A stretch of DNA of 64,000 bases from Chaetoderma sp. LZ-2023a (taxonomy: Eukaryota; Mollusca; Caudofoveata; Chaetodermatida; Chaetodermatidae). The translations under genes were made by a program, and so were the position numbers. Shown piece after piece: positions 32,764 through 44,509 of the stretch; within the stretch, counting starts at the first letter, position 1; every line of letters begins with the position of its first letter. The stretch is taken from positions 103,296,028 through 103,360,027 of the forward strand of contig CM067370.1 in the NCBI GenBank assembly GCA_034401795.1, in the 5' to 3' direction. Below the pieces are notes generated by a model. That model saw nothing but the letters and a program-made list of their open reading frames with translations, was not told the origin of the DNA and ran no database searches.

Positions 32764-34741
32764 ACAAGAGGCCCAAGGGGCCTGTATCGCTCACCTGGAC
32801 CATCGGCATTTCAACTAGAATGCTCTTTATCAACAAGATATCATTTATCCGACAGTTTCAAAAATTGCAAATTTGAGATCAGAATACCCAAAAACACATA
32901 AAACCAATTTGGGCCTCAAAATCCATCAAATAAAAAAGTCAACTATGGACACCAAACATGCTATGTTTTGGTTGGCCCATGGTGTCCAGGTTTTTTGATG
33001 GATTAACTTCCCTTGAACAAACTTCAATGGCTCTTAGTCCCTAATCATATCTGCCAAATTTCGGCCCGATCCCTTCAGCGGTTCCGGAGAAGAAGTTGTT
33101 TTCGCTACAAGTAGGTCAACCAAGATGGCCACCAAACCATTTGACCAATCAAGTTCCCTTGAACAAACTTGGTTCAGCTCTTGCCCTAAATCATATTTCA
33201 TCAGGTATGCATCAATCCCATAAGCGGCTTCAGAGAATATTTTTATAGACATTTCTAAAAATCGGCCAAAATCCAAGATGGCCACCGGCCCAATTGGCCG
33301 ATCGGCTTCGCTTGAACAAACTTGAATCTCTACACCCTAAGGATGCTTCCTGCCAAATATAATTGAAATCGGCCAGGTAGTTCTCCAGAAGAAAACCTTT
33401 TAAATTTCCCATTGCTTCAGTACGGGAGCTTTTGGCGGGAAAAAGATCCAAGATGGCCGCCAAACCATTTACCCGACGGTTTCAAAAATTTCAAATCTGA
33501 GCTCAGAATATCCCAAAACACATACAAAACCAATTTGGGCCTCAAAATCCATCAAATAAAAAAATCCAATATGGCCATCAAACATGCCATATTTTGATTG
33601 GCCCACAGCGGCCATGTTTTTTGATGGATCAACTTCTCTTGAACAAACTTTAATGGCCCTTAGGCCATAATCATATCTGCCAAATTTCGGCCCGATCCCT
33701 TCCGCAGTTCTGGAGAAGAAGTCATTTTCGCTATAACTAGGTCAACCAAGATGGCCGCCAAACCATTTGAGCAATCAAGTTTCCTTGAACAAACATGGTT
33801 CAGCTCTTGCCCTAAATCATATTTCATGAGATTTCCATCAATCCCCTAAGCGGTTTCGGAGAAGATTTTTAAAGATGTTTCCTAAAATCAGATTAAATCC
33901 AAGATGCCTGCCGGCCCAATTGGCCGATCAGCTTCATTTGAACAAATTTGAATCTCTACACCATAAGGATGCTCCCTGCCAAATATAATTGAAATCGGCC
34001 AGGCAGTTCTCCAGAAGAAAACATTTTATATTTCCCATTGCTTTAGTATGGGAACTTTTGGCGGGAAAAAGATCCAAGATGGCCACCAAACCATTTAGCC
34101 GACAGTATCGAAAATTTTAAATCTGAGCTCAGAATACCCTAAAACACATACAATACCGATTTGGGCCTCAAAATCCATCAAATAAAAAAATCCAATATGG
34201 CCGCCAAACATGCTATATTTTGATTGGCCCATGGCAGCCATGTTTTTTGACGGATCAACTTCTCTTGAACAAACTTTAATGGACCTTAGGCCATAATCAT
34301 ATCTGCCAAATTTCGGCCCGATCCCTTCAGCGGTTCTGGAGAACAAGTCATTTTCGCTATAACTAGGTCAACCAAGATGGTCGCTGAACCATTTGACCAA
34401 TCAAGTTCCCTTGAACAAACTTGGTTCAGCTCTTGCCGTAGATCATATTTCATGAGATTTCCATCAATCCCCTGTGCGGTTTCGGAGAAGATTTTTAAAG
34501 ACATTTCCTAAAATCGGCCTAAATCCAAGATGGCTGCCGGCCAAATTGGCCGATCGGGTTCATTTGAATAAACCTGGATCCTGATGCCCTAAGGATGCTT
34601 CCTGCCAAATATAATTGAAATTGGCCCAGTGGTTCTTGAGAAGTCGTTTAAAGGAAAAGTTGACGGACGATGGACGACGGACGGATGACGGACGGTCACC
34701 ACAGCATAAGCTCACTTGGCCTTTCAGGCCAGGTGAGCTAA
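32764..34741 (+). mobile_element. Family F element, long form with about three internal units
   Basis: ACAAGAGGCCCAAGGGGCCT, then CGCTCACCTGG at the start and GGCCAGGTGAGCTAA at the end. The interior is built of about 600-bp units beginning near 32845, 33465 and 34085, each with CCATTT(A/G)(C/G)CCGACAGTTTC, AATCCATCAAATAAAAAA, AAGATGGCCGCC and GAACAAACTTGGTTCAGCTC. The 3' part has GGACGACGGACGGATGACGG. No ORF is convincing, so it is probably non-autonomous. Confidence 0.9.
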
Positions 34742-34844
34742 TAATGCAGATTCTCAATTCACAGCCAATCTTAACTGGTTAACAGTCCAAATTTTGCACC
34801 TTGAAATTTTAGTGTCCTAATTTCAGGACACCTATACAGGAAAA

Positions 34845-35041
34845 CAGTTGAATATTTTGGAACTAATTTGACTGGAACGGCTGGTTTGAAGACAATTTAC
34901 CACTGGAACGGCTGACTGTTATATCAAGCACGTCATACCAACGGTAAATTTTCAAAAATACTATTTTGTTGGCCTGTAAAAGGACATTTCCCCAAGACAA
35001 CTACAGGCCAGTTTTTGCTTGGCTTCGCCAGTAAAGCGTTA
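34845..35041. repeat. B-A chimeric MITE fragment
   Basis: A left half of hairpin B (TTGAATATTTTGGAACTAATTTGACTGGAA) runs straight into a family A half-stem (AATTTACCACTGGAACGGCTG) and its right arm. Both junction sides contain ACTGGAA. Confidence 0.72.
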
Positions 35042-35379
35042 ATATGGATCATTTCAATTAAAATCCTGTGATTGCAGGGATGAATCCGTTCAGACATTAC
35101 TTTTACTGAATTGATATCATGTGTTTGCCAGGCAGGCCACTTTGGCTTAATGCAAATTGATCTTATAGCTCATTTAAACAAGTGTAAATCAAACTCTTGT
35201 CAACTTAACATTTTTCAGGCACGATAACTCTAGCAAATAAAAAATGCTTTCGTTGATCTGCTATACCAAATGAGATTGTGACATGTGTTATATAATTATC
35301 AGATATGAAGGGAATCCCTACCTGCCTTCTGGAGTGATGGTACTCCAGAAACAAGATTTTTGACAAAATTAAACCTTTA

Positions 35380-35822
35380 GCCCTTTAGTGGTCAAATTTG
35401 GTCAAGAAAATCTAAAAATTTCCTTATTATAATTTGTCCATTTGCAGGCCAAGAAGACTATTTTTGAAAATTTACCACTGGAATGACTGGCTCGTTTATC
35501 GAGCCAGGCATTCCTGTGGTAAATCTTCAAAAATAGTCTTCACTTAGCCTGTAAATGGGCATTTCTCGAAATGACTGCAGAGGCCGGTTCTGGCCGGTTT
35601 GACCATTAAACCTTTAATGATCAAGGTTGGTACGGAAGATAAAAAGTTAAAAAATCTTATTAGTCAATGTTTATTTGCTAGCCTGAATAAAGAGAGGGGT
35701 ATGTTTCCAAATTTGCATGACTGGCTACAAGAAAGCCCACTTCATTGCTTGGCCCATAATTTGGACATTTCTTAGGGCCAGTAGAGAGGCTGCTTTGGAT
35801 GATGTGATCATGAAAGGATTAA
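35380..35822. repeat. Two adjacent family A MITEs
   Basis: 35380-35616 is well preserved (CCCTTTAGTGGTCAAATTTG to GACCATTAAACC). A second, badly decayed copy continues from AACCTTTAATGATCAAGGTT to TGATCATGAAAGGATTAAAG at 35822. Confidence 0.78.
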
Positions 35823-36016
35823 AGTTGTGACTAAAGAGAACATGTGGGGGAAATTTGCCTGAAATGTCAAATTTGAGGTCAATTTTCAAATTGGTAGACA
35901 GATAGATGCATGGATGAATGCGCAGAATAGGGGCGGGGGTTGTTGCTAATTTCATTTCGCTCAGTCGATGATGTCATGAGATATTATTATTATTATTGCT
36001 GTAAGGTATTCTGACC

Positions 36017-36253
36017 ATGACAAAAATTTATAGCATTCACACTTTGAGACAATGCATAAATATCCTCAGCGGACACTGCAAGTGTGTCTGGTGCCACATG
36101 CAAGAAATAGATATAACACGTAGTACAAGCTTCGACGGTGAAAGCGTGATAACTGATGCCATCTTTAGAGCAGTGTTACTACAACCTGTTGCTGTTACAG
36201 GAATTTTAGCAACAGTTATAAATAGTGGTAACATTTTTTTAATACTTACTTAA
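36017..36253 (+). other. Orphan open frame of 78 codons, doubtful
   Basis: ATG start, then CKCVWCHMQEIDITRSTSFD and AIFRAVLLQPVAVTGILATV. It has an unusual cysteine cluster and a non-repetitive composition for this region. No domain is recognised with confidence. It may be a decayed exon or chance. Confidence 0.2.
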
Positions 36254-36350
36254 TAAGGATACTTTAAAATCTTGTTTATTTTTTAACATCTATGATATAT
36301 AAAATTATACAACTAAATATCCAAATTTAACTATACTGTGTGATGGCTAA

Positions 36351-37013
36351 CCCTTTAACCCTTTAGTGGTCAAAACCGACAAAACTTGTCTCTGAAATAG
36401 TCCTGAGAAATGCCATTTTATATGGCAAGAGATAATTATTTCTTAAAATTTTCCACTGAAATGATTACCGTAGTTATCATTCCAGTGCTTTATCATTCAA
36501 AAATCTTATATTGGCATGCAAATGGACATCTCTAAGCAAATATTCAATTTTCCTGACAAATATTGACCCGTATAGGGATATTAAAGCCGCTTCTGCAGTG
36601 ATTTTGAGAAATGTACATTTGCATGCAGACCAGACTATTTTTATAAAATTTACCTCTGGAATGCTTGGCTCGATAACCGAGCCAGTCGACCCAGTGGTCA
36701 ATATTCAAAAATATTCTCTTGGCCTACAAATGGACATGCATGAAGCAGAAATTTTGATTTTCCTGATGGCAATCTTAACCCTTTAACACTCATATCAGCC
36801 AAAAACGGTTTCTGCAGTGGTCTTGAAAAATGCCCATTTTCAGACCAAAAGAAGACTATTTTTGAAAATTTACCACTGGAATGGCTGGCTCAATAACCAA
36901 GCCAGTCATTTCAGTGGTAAATTTTCAAAAGTAGTCTTCTCTTGGTCTGCAAACGGCCCTTCTCTCAGAAAATTGAAATTTTCTTGAATACATTTGAGGG
37001 TTAAAAGGTTAAA
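36351..37013. repeat. Three family A MITEs head to tail
   Basis: Copies at about 36351-36583, 36583-36783 and 36776-37013. The last is nearly complete (TTAACCCTTTAACACTCATA to TGAGGGTTAAAAGGTTAA), with stems CACTGGAATGGCTGGCTCAA and AAGCCAGTCATTTCAGTG. Neighbours share their TTAA-containing border. Confidence 0.88.
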
Positions 37014-37607
37014 CATCAAAGATAAACATTTAGTACATTGATCATACAGATAGACAAACATGTACCAACCTGTAGTGCCATTGTATCTATACTATACTCC
37101 AGGTGAAACAGACTGTCACTGGTTAATATTAGTTATAATATTTAATATCCACAGAATGGCCAGTAACATTCACTGCGCAATGTTAATGTCCAGTAAAATG
37201 GCTGCTTACAGACACAAAAGCTGGCTGTTGCTACTCCAGCCAGACACAGTGAATGTAGACAGTTGACAACAAGGATGATGATAGGCCACTGCAGGTCACT
37301 TCTAGCTATGCATAATAAGGGAGCGTCTGAAGATTAACTCTGTTCATTTACTTGCGGGACTACTTATGTCCTCCGGCTGTATATGTAAATATAAAATAGA
37401 TATAGAACTCCCACAATTTTTTGATTCAATTGGATTCAGTTTATTGTAAAAGTTTGTTCTATTTAAATCTAGTTTCTTGAGTATGTCTGTTGTTACTTAT
37501 CAGATGCTTGTGTGCGTGCATAAGCGTGTACATGCCTGCATGTGTGTATGTATGCGTGCGCGTGCATGTATGACTGAACGTATGTGCATACATGTCTGTG
37601 CAATTAA
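37014..37607. other. Unassigned, with a GT/GCGT-rich tract
   Basis: No gene is supported. 37508-37600 is TGTGTGCGTGCATAAGCGTG-like low-complexity sequence. Confidence 0.6.
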
Positions 37608-37608
37608 T

Positions 37609-38020
37609 TAAACCGTTGATGATTAAATCTGATCAAGACAATCAAAATATTTGCTCATTGAACATCCATTTGCAGGTCAAGAGAAGAGTATTTTGAGATT
37701 TTCTTACTGGCTAACTGGGTCAGCTATCGAGCCAGGCATTGCAATGGTACGTTTTCAAAAACGGTCTTTTCTCGGCCTAAAAATGGACATAACTCAAGGC
37801 CCCTGCACTACATTAAATACATATGTACACAATGTTTGGTTATCATACAAGTAAACTGTTGAATATTTTAAAACTAATTTGACTGGAAGATATTGCTGCC
37901 GTCTTTAGGCAGTGACCTTTTTCTAGTCAAGTTAGCGTTTATCTTTAATGTACAAGACTGGTCAATAAATCAATATATTCGGTTATTGAATGTCAATTTG
38001 CAGACCAAGGGAAGATAAAT
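37609..38020. repeat. Family A MITE, hairpin B, then an A fragment
   Basis: A at 37609-37800 (GATTAAATCTGATCAAGACA to AAAATGGACATAACTC). B at 37853-37945 (AACTGTTGAATATTTTAAAA to TAGTCAAGTTAGCG). A left-arm fragment at 37985-38020 (GAATGTCAATTTGCAGACCA). Confidence 0.78.
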
Positions 38021-38394
38021 TAGGACAGTTTGGTATGGCTTGGGCATTAAGTGGAATTAACATTAATATTCAACTGTTCAATATCTTTATCAGCTAACCT
38101 CAAAGACATTGACATATTTGGGTCATACATCTAGTAAATTATCGGTGCTATTTAATAAGTGGGCTGATGTTATTAGTTGGGTGTCACATTTAGTTGGGTG
38201 GTCTCATTAGGGAAATGTGTGCTATGTCATTCATGTGGTGGTCTTATTATGGAGTATTATAAATGATGCAAAATGACTAAGCGGGGTCAGGAACAGGTGG
38301 CATTAAAACACGATGGTCTCATTGAGGAGGTTTCAGTCTGTACTTATTATTTTCTACTGAATGGAGTTCAGCACTTATCTTAATTCTCTTAAAA
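38021..38394. other. Unassigned sequence
   Basis: A weak local repetition of TGGTCTCATTA(G/T)GG at 38200-38330 and nothing else recognised. Confidence 0.5.
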
Positions 38395-38735
38395 CTTAAC
38401 CCTCATAGACTAGAATCAACCAATTGTTTTCGATGTTAAGAATATTCTGTTGAATATTTTGAAACTAATTTGACCGGGGAAATCACTAGCTTACTGTATA
38501 TTTGTCCTTTAATTGAGACCTGGGAATTTCAGGTGATAAATTCCCTTATCTCAATCTCTGGGCAAACAAACTGGAATGCTGTTGAATATTCTGAAATTAA
38601 TGACTGGGAGCCATTGCAGTGCCTCAGACAGCAATGGCTTCTAGTCATATCAATTTCAAAATATTCAACAAAATATGCTATACATCGTAAAGAATGTACT
38701 TTTTCAGGGGTTGGAAAATGGTTAAAGGGTTAGGA
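38395..38735. repeat. D/B composite with an extra segment
   Basis: A left half of B (38449-38480), a 90-bp foreign segment, then a full B (38577-38672, GGGAGCCATTGCAGTGCC paired with GACAGCAATGGCTTCTAG), and outer ends AACTTAACCCTCATAG and TGGTTAAAGGGTTAGG. Confidence 0.65.
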
Positions 38736-39369
38736 TATACAATACTGACATAAGCAGAATTATGCTATATAATATATACAACCCGACTAAATAATTGTAT
38801 GGCTAAAGCATAAAATAATGATAAGTTACCGTAGTGCTCATTATTAATCAAGTGAACTGTGACCCACCCTCCTGCCCCCACCCCATTCCCCCATCCGGCC
38901 AAATAATACCTTCATTTTCATGTATTCATATAATATACTCCACATTTTGCTCCAAATTAGTTATTTACTGCGAACTGAATCAAATATTAAAATGTCAGAC
39001 AATGGATAATTTGAGCTATTATATATATATATATATATATACAGTCTATTTTCACTTCCTGGTACCATTGATGGTAAATGCACTCAGGTTTTTTTTGGAT
39101 AAATGTCAACACCCTTCAGAAAACTGGCAATGTTGGAAGCCAATTAATAGCAATAATATATACACAGCTATAACTCTTGTACTGCTGAATTGTTAACACT
39201 TGTACTGCTGTATTTTTGTGAATTGTTAAAACTTTTACTGCTGAATTGTCCGAGAGAATGGATGGATGTGATCTGTCACTCAAGTATATGACATCATAAT
39301 TAATCAAGTCAAGTATAGACTGTCAGCCTGATGTCACAATCAACATGTGTAATGAATGACATACCTATC
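38736..39369. other. Unassigned, with an AT microsatellite
   Basis: (AT) tract at 39017-39041. 39180-39260 contains three close copies of CTTGTACTGCTGAATTGTTA. 39270-39350 resembles the tail of family E (GATGTCACAATCAACATGTG). Confidence 0.6.
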
Positions 39370-39660
39370 TCGGTCAGTGGTGGAGGGTTGCCCGTGGGGT
39401 AATGAAGATGTATGACAATTTTGGGATCAAAAGCTAAAAGGCTTTTGAGCAACATTGTTTTCAAAATGGATATTTTTGCTGCATTTTTCAATAACTCCTT
39501 CTCCTGGAGGGATCTTCTCCAACGTCGGATGGAGCGTTGCCCATGGGTCCCAAAGATGTTTGACAATTTTGTGGTCAAAGCCTAAAACGCAACTGCTTTC
39601 AGCAACACTGTTTTCAAAATAGACACTTGACCTCAAAGCAGTCTGGTTGAAAAATATATC
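39370..39660. repeat. Diverged tandem duplication, about 125-150 bp unit
   Basis: GTTGCCCGTGGGGTAATGAAGATGTATGACAATTTTGGGATCAAA at 39386 recurs as GTTGCCCATGGGTCCCAAAG with GATGTTTGACAATTTTGTGG at 39535. Both units continue with TTTTGAGCAACA/TTTCAGCAACA and GTTTTCAAAAT. The origin is unknown. Confidence 0.8.
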
Positions 39661-39728
39661 ACTGATGTGGGTAGTGAACAAATTTGTCCTTGTTTTCAGT
39701 AACATATAATATTAATTTGTATTTAATA

Positions 39729-40168
39729 TTAACCCTTTAATACTCATATCAGCCAAAAATGGCTTCTACAGTAGTCTCGAGAAATGTCAATTTGCAGAGC
39801 AAGAGAAGAGCATTTTTGAAAGTTTACCACTAGAATGACTGGCTCAATAACCGAGCCAGTCATTCTAGTGCTTTCAAAAATACTCTTCTCTTGCTCTGCA
39901 AATTGACATTTTATTTGAAAAAATTGAAATTTTCTTGAACAAATTCGAAGCTTAAATGGTTAAGCATTTCACTGACAAATCGCTGAAAAAGTAAAAAGTA
40001 AAAACTTTACGATTTTTAGTGCGTTCTGTTGACTATTTTCTTAATTAATTTTATTGGAAGCCATTGCTGCTGTAAGTCAAATTTATATTAAAATATTCAA
40101 CAGTTTTGCTGTACGTACGATTGCCTTGAAAATGAGATATGGGGAAATTCATGGGCGAAAAATTTAAT
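39729..40168. repeat. Family A MITE abutting a family D palindrome
   Basis: A at 39729-39963 is well preserved (TTAACCCTTTAATACTCATA to TTAAATGGTTAA). D follows at 39959-40168 with a shared border (TTAAGCATTTCACTGACAAA to GGGCGAAAAATTTAATT) and encloses a one-sided B. Confidence 0.88.
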
Positions 40169-40461
40169 TAATTAATTTTAGCAGCAGCAGTAGTTATACG
40201 TTCCGAATGTACCAAGGGAGACAATTCTTTATGCTATACAGACCGTACTATCACAATTATCTGAAGAGTGACTGGACTTGTTCAGCAGAATTTTTCACCT
40301 AGAGGCAATTATCCACCTAGCCCAAATAACAATGAGGTACACTACTCACAAAAGAGGTACTATGTAATTAGCATCAGGTGTGCATTGAGACAGGCTGGTG
40401 GACAACTAATATCTAAATAGCTGGAGAGGCCTGGGGGAGGGCATGTAAGACTGATTGCATT

Positions 40462-40662
40462 AAACCTTTAGCATTCAAATTTGTTCCAGAAAATTTCCAT
40501 GTTCTCATTAAAGATTACCTTTGAAAACGTATACTGGATGGACTCGGTTATCGGGCCAGTCATAAATTTTCAAAACGTCTTCCTTTAACCTTCAAGTGGC
40601 CATTTCTCAAGATCACAGGTGAAGCCATTTTTGGCCAACTTGAATGATTGTTAAAGGGTTAA
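40462..40662. repeat. Family A palindromic MITE
   Basis: TTAAACCTTTAGCATTCAAA to GATTGTTAAAGGGTTAA. The centre is shortened. Confidence 0.85.
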
Positions 40663-40885
40663 CACAGTTTGTTCTAAAAGCCTATGGGACAATAAAGAGC
40701 CTTTTTATTCCTGCAAACCCAGCCTCTCCATCTCAAAGCAAGCACACAGATTTAGACAGTCAGTAAGTTAAGGTATGAAATAGTAATGTTGGATCCTTAA
40801 CCTTTTGAAACCTAAGACAGTATTCTGGTGAAAAATACAAGTTTTGTGGTTAAAATGTCTAATTATGAAGAAACATGATCCATGT

Positions 40886-41124
40886 TTAACCCTTTAAAAC
40901 TTAAGCCAACCAAAAAAAGCTTCTACAATGGACTATAAAAATGTCCATTTGCAGACAAATTTAAGACTATTTTTAAAATTTTAATGCTGAAATGAATATC
41001 TTACGATAACTGAGCCGGTAATTCCATTGATAAATTTTCAAAAACTATCTCTTGGCCTGCAAATGGACATTTTCTATAGGAAAATTGAAATGTTCTTGAA
41101 CAAATTTTAAGATTAAACGGTTAA
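40886..41124. repeat. Family A palindromic MITE
   Basis: TTAACCCTTTAAAACTTAAG to AAGATTAAACGGTTAA. The central stem is diverged (GAATATCTTACGATAACTGA). Confidence 0.87.
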
Positions 41125-41633
41125 GCTCCCAATTAAATAAATGTTACCAGAGGTTATATCTATGCGGATTCAACAGGAAAATGGTTTGTATATACATGAG
41201 GATCTAGGCCCATTCAGAATAAACTGCCATGTGTGACTAGATGGTTTACTATGAGACTAGGGGCAGACATACATGTATGAGTAACGGCTGTCTGATATAA
41301 TACCATAATGGCGGGCTTGTGGGTGGAGCATCTTGGGCAGATTTACGGTCTCCCAAATATTGTACCTTTCACATTGGCATAAATTTCTCTCATGTAATAT
41401 GAGGAATCATCTTTGGATAGTATAAATTTTTTAAATTATTATATCTATCCTTGAGAAGGAAGTCTGTCAGTCAAACTTCTGGGATAGACAATCCGTCTAG
41501 GCGAATATTAATCCGTCAATTAGGTATTTTGGCCATGGATGGAATGATCACTCGCTTAGGCTCAGGAGGGCTCCTTTCCCATAGTACTAACATTTATTGA
41601 ATTTTATTTATTTATTTCATTTATAACATGCAA
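41125..41633. other. Unassigned sequence
   Basis: No gene, no clear repeat family. Confidence 0.6.
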
Positions 41634-43251
41634 ACAAGAGGCCCAATGGGCCTGTATCGCTCACCTGGAACATTGGCATTTCAACTAATCTTACTTAAGT
41701 TTTACATCTATCGGTGTCACTTCCAATGACTCAGTCAAATGATTTAGTTTTCGAGATTTTGACAACAATCTCTGGACTGGTTTTTTTTTTGCATTAGTGA
41801 TTTTGAACAATGTTTAAGTGAAAATAGATGATATCAGTTCTAACAACAGCTGGTTTCTTAACTGTCTCACTGCTGCAAGCCAGTGCAGCCAATAATTTAA
41901 ATTTTCAAAAGCTCTTGACTTGTTGAATATTTTGAAAACAATTGGACTGAAAGTTGTTGGTGGCTTAGTCCAATTGTTTTCAAAATATTTATCACGTTCA
42001 GGGATATAACCCTTGGAATATGTTGTCTGCAAAAACTCAGTCAGACGGTTACTAGAGGTTTAAATACAATTTGAAGAAAAAGGCAGGTAGGTGGTCTTTA
42101 TAGCGGGTTATTCCCCACCACCACACAATCCATTTAACACATGCACATCTGGCTGAATCACCGAGTTAGCAGCAGGGGTAGGGTGAGCTGGAGTTGATTT
42201 AGAAAATAATTTGACTGAAAGTCGTTGCTGCCTTAGGCAGCAACAACTTTCATTGAACAACTTTCAATCAAATACATTTCAAATATTTTTAAGAGCATAG
42301 ATGTCAGAGCACATAATACATATACTAAATATTTCTGCAGTATTGAAAAGGTTAATCTGTTATTTGGAATTTAATATCTAGTTTGGCAATAAAATCTGAC
42401 ATGGTGATAAGACAGTGGGAACACACCATTATTTGCCCTATGAAAGTGAGACTGCAAATATTTAAGGAGTGATAACTCTGGCATTTGATGTCCTATCAGT
42501 TTAATTTTCACCACACAGATAGTAGATGCCGTCGTTAACATTGTGACCAAGTTTGGTGTCAATCCGTCAAGAAATAACAAAATAAGCCACCATTGTTGGT
42601 GACGGACAAACAGATGGATGGACGGACATACAGAAGACAGATAGGGTTATCGCTATACGACAGCTGACTGACAAGTAAGCGGAGTTAAGAAAACCAATTT
42701 CGGCTTCAAAATCCATCAAATAAAAAAATTGAATATGGCAGCCAAACACGCTAAAATTTGATTGGTCCACGGCGGCCATGTTTTTTATCTATCAACTTCC
42801 CATGAACAAACTTTAATGGCCCTTAGTCCATAATCATATCCCCAAAATTTCAGCCCAATCCGTTCAGCGGGTCTGCAGAATAAGTTGTTTTCATGAAAAC
42901 TAGGTCATCCAAGATGGCCACTGAACCATTTGGCCAATCAAGTTCCTTCGAACAAACTTGGTTCAGCTCTTGCCCTATATGATATTTTGTGAGTTCTGAA
43001 TCAATCCACCAAGCGGTTTCGGAGAAGATTTTTAAAGCCATTTCCTAAAATCGGCCAAAATCCAAGATGGCCACCGGCCAAATCGCCCGATCGGCTTTGT
43101 TTGAACAAACTTGGATCCCTATGCCCTAAGGATACTTCCTGCCAAATATAATTGAACTCGGCCCAGTGGTTATTGAGAAGAAGTCATTTAAAGGAAAAAG
43201 TTGACGGATGGACGGATGGACAGATGGATGGACATTCTGGCCAGGTGAGCT
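41634..43251 (+). mobile_element. Family F element interrupted by other repeats
   Basis: The start ACAAGAGGCCCAATGGGCCT with CGCTCACCTGG lies at 41634 and the end GGCCAGGTGAGCTAACA at 43234-43251. Between them sit an H-type hairpin (41857-42010), a B hairpin (42198-42290, GCTGCCTTAGGCAGC loop), and an unrelated segment at 42300-42680 with GACGGACAAACAGATGGATG. Family F sequence resumes at about 42690 (TTCAAAATCCATCAAATAAA). Confidence 0.72.
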
Positions 43252-43327
43252 AACAATAATAATCAATGCCTTTTTTATCTCTGTATATTAAGAATACATG
43301 TAGAACCAATTGATTTTATGCCGAGAG

Positions 43328-43567
43328 TTAACCCTTTAATGGTAAAGCCGGCCAAAACCAGCCTCTGTTATGGTCTTGTGGAATGTCCATTTACAGGCCA
43401 AGAGAATACGATTTTTGAAAATTTACCACTGGAATGACTGGCTCGATAACTGAGCCAGTCATTCCAGCGATACATTAACAAAAATTGTATTCTCTTGGCC
43501 TGTAAATGGGTATTCAATAAGCAGATAATTAAATTTTCTTGACCAAATTTGATCATAAGAGGGTTAA
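43328..43567. repeat. Family A palindromic MITE, well preserved
   Basis: TTAACCCTTTAATGGTAAAG to TCATAAGAGGGTTAA. The stem is ACCACTGGAATGACTGGCTCG paired with GAGCCAGTCATTCCAG. Confidence 0.92.
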
Positions 43568-43685
43568 GTCACTAAGCATGGTAAAAACAATACATTTCTA
43601 CTAATTGCTGGCTTCAGAATTTTTGTCCCCTAGATGTGAATATCACAACATCAAGACGGACAAACAGCTAGTACCGTAAGTTATT

Positions 43686-43770
43686 AATTATCTTGAAGCT
43701 AATATGACAGGAAGCTAATGCTGCCTTTAGCAATTAACAACTTCCAGTCAAATTTATTCAAAATAGTCAC
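43686..43770. repeat. Hairpin B, diverged
   Basis: TTGAAGCTAATATGACAGGA paired with TTCCAGTCAAATTTATTCAA. Confidence 0.7.
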
Positions 43771-44289
43771 AAGAACATTTCTTCCACCACAAAAAGAAAT
43801 TCATCCGTGTGGTAGAAATGGTTATTTCCGCAGGATTATTCTCATACTGGCCGATGACAATATGGAGACGATGACAATATGGAGACGGTTAGTCATGTAT
43901 GCTTTCACATCAACACATAGACAAAAGCTCTGTAACCATAGAAACGTGTCAATAAATCTATATATAGGCAACTTAGTGACAGAGACAGCCTTAGTGATGG
44001 CATCTTAGCAGCGAAAGCAAATAGAAATCTTTTATCATGCACATGTAGCAGATACATTCAGTAATGTGAGGAGGGAAAGTTTACCATCAGACTGGCCATA
44101 TCAATGGCGCTATCATCTACAAACATGCTATATGTGCTGGGACATTTGTATATTATGAAGACTACATATACCGCTCCTTGCACTGCATTTCAAAATTAAC
44201 AAATTAGGCCTGACAGGTAGGTCTCAGATGTCAGGCCTAAAATGTTGTACCTGTACATGGTGATGTCATTTGTACCAAATGTATAGATT
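43771..44289. other. Unassigned sequence
   Basis: A local duplication GACAATATGGAGAC(GAT/GGT) at 43856-43888. Otherwise nothing recognised. Confidence 0.55.
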
Positions 44290-44489
44290 TTTGTTTGCAA
44301 ATGCCAATTTACAGACAAAGAGAAGGCTATTTTTGAAATTTTACCAATGGAATGACTGGCTGTAATTATCAAGCCAGTCATTCTAATGGTAAAAATTTCA
44401 AAACTAGTCTTTTTTGGGTCCGCAAAGGAACATTTCTCATGACTATTACACAAGCCGTTTTTGACCGGCTTGAGTGCTAAAGGATTAAC
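44290..44489. repeat. Family A palindromic MITE
   Basis: GCCAATTTACAGACAAAGAG to TTGAGTGCTAAAGGATTAA, with stem CCAATGGAATGACTGGCTG...AAGCCAGTCATTCTAATGG. Confidence 0.87.
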
Positions 44490-44509
44490 AAGGTAACTCA
44501 GATTTAATG

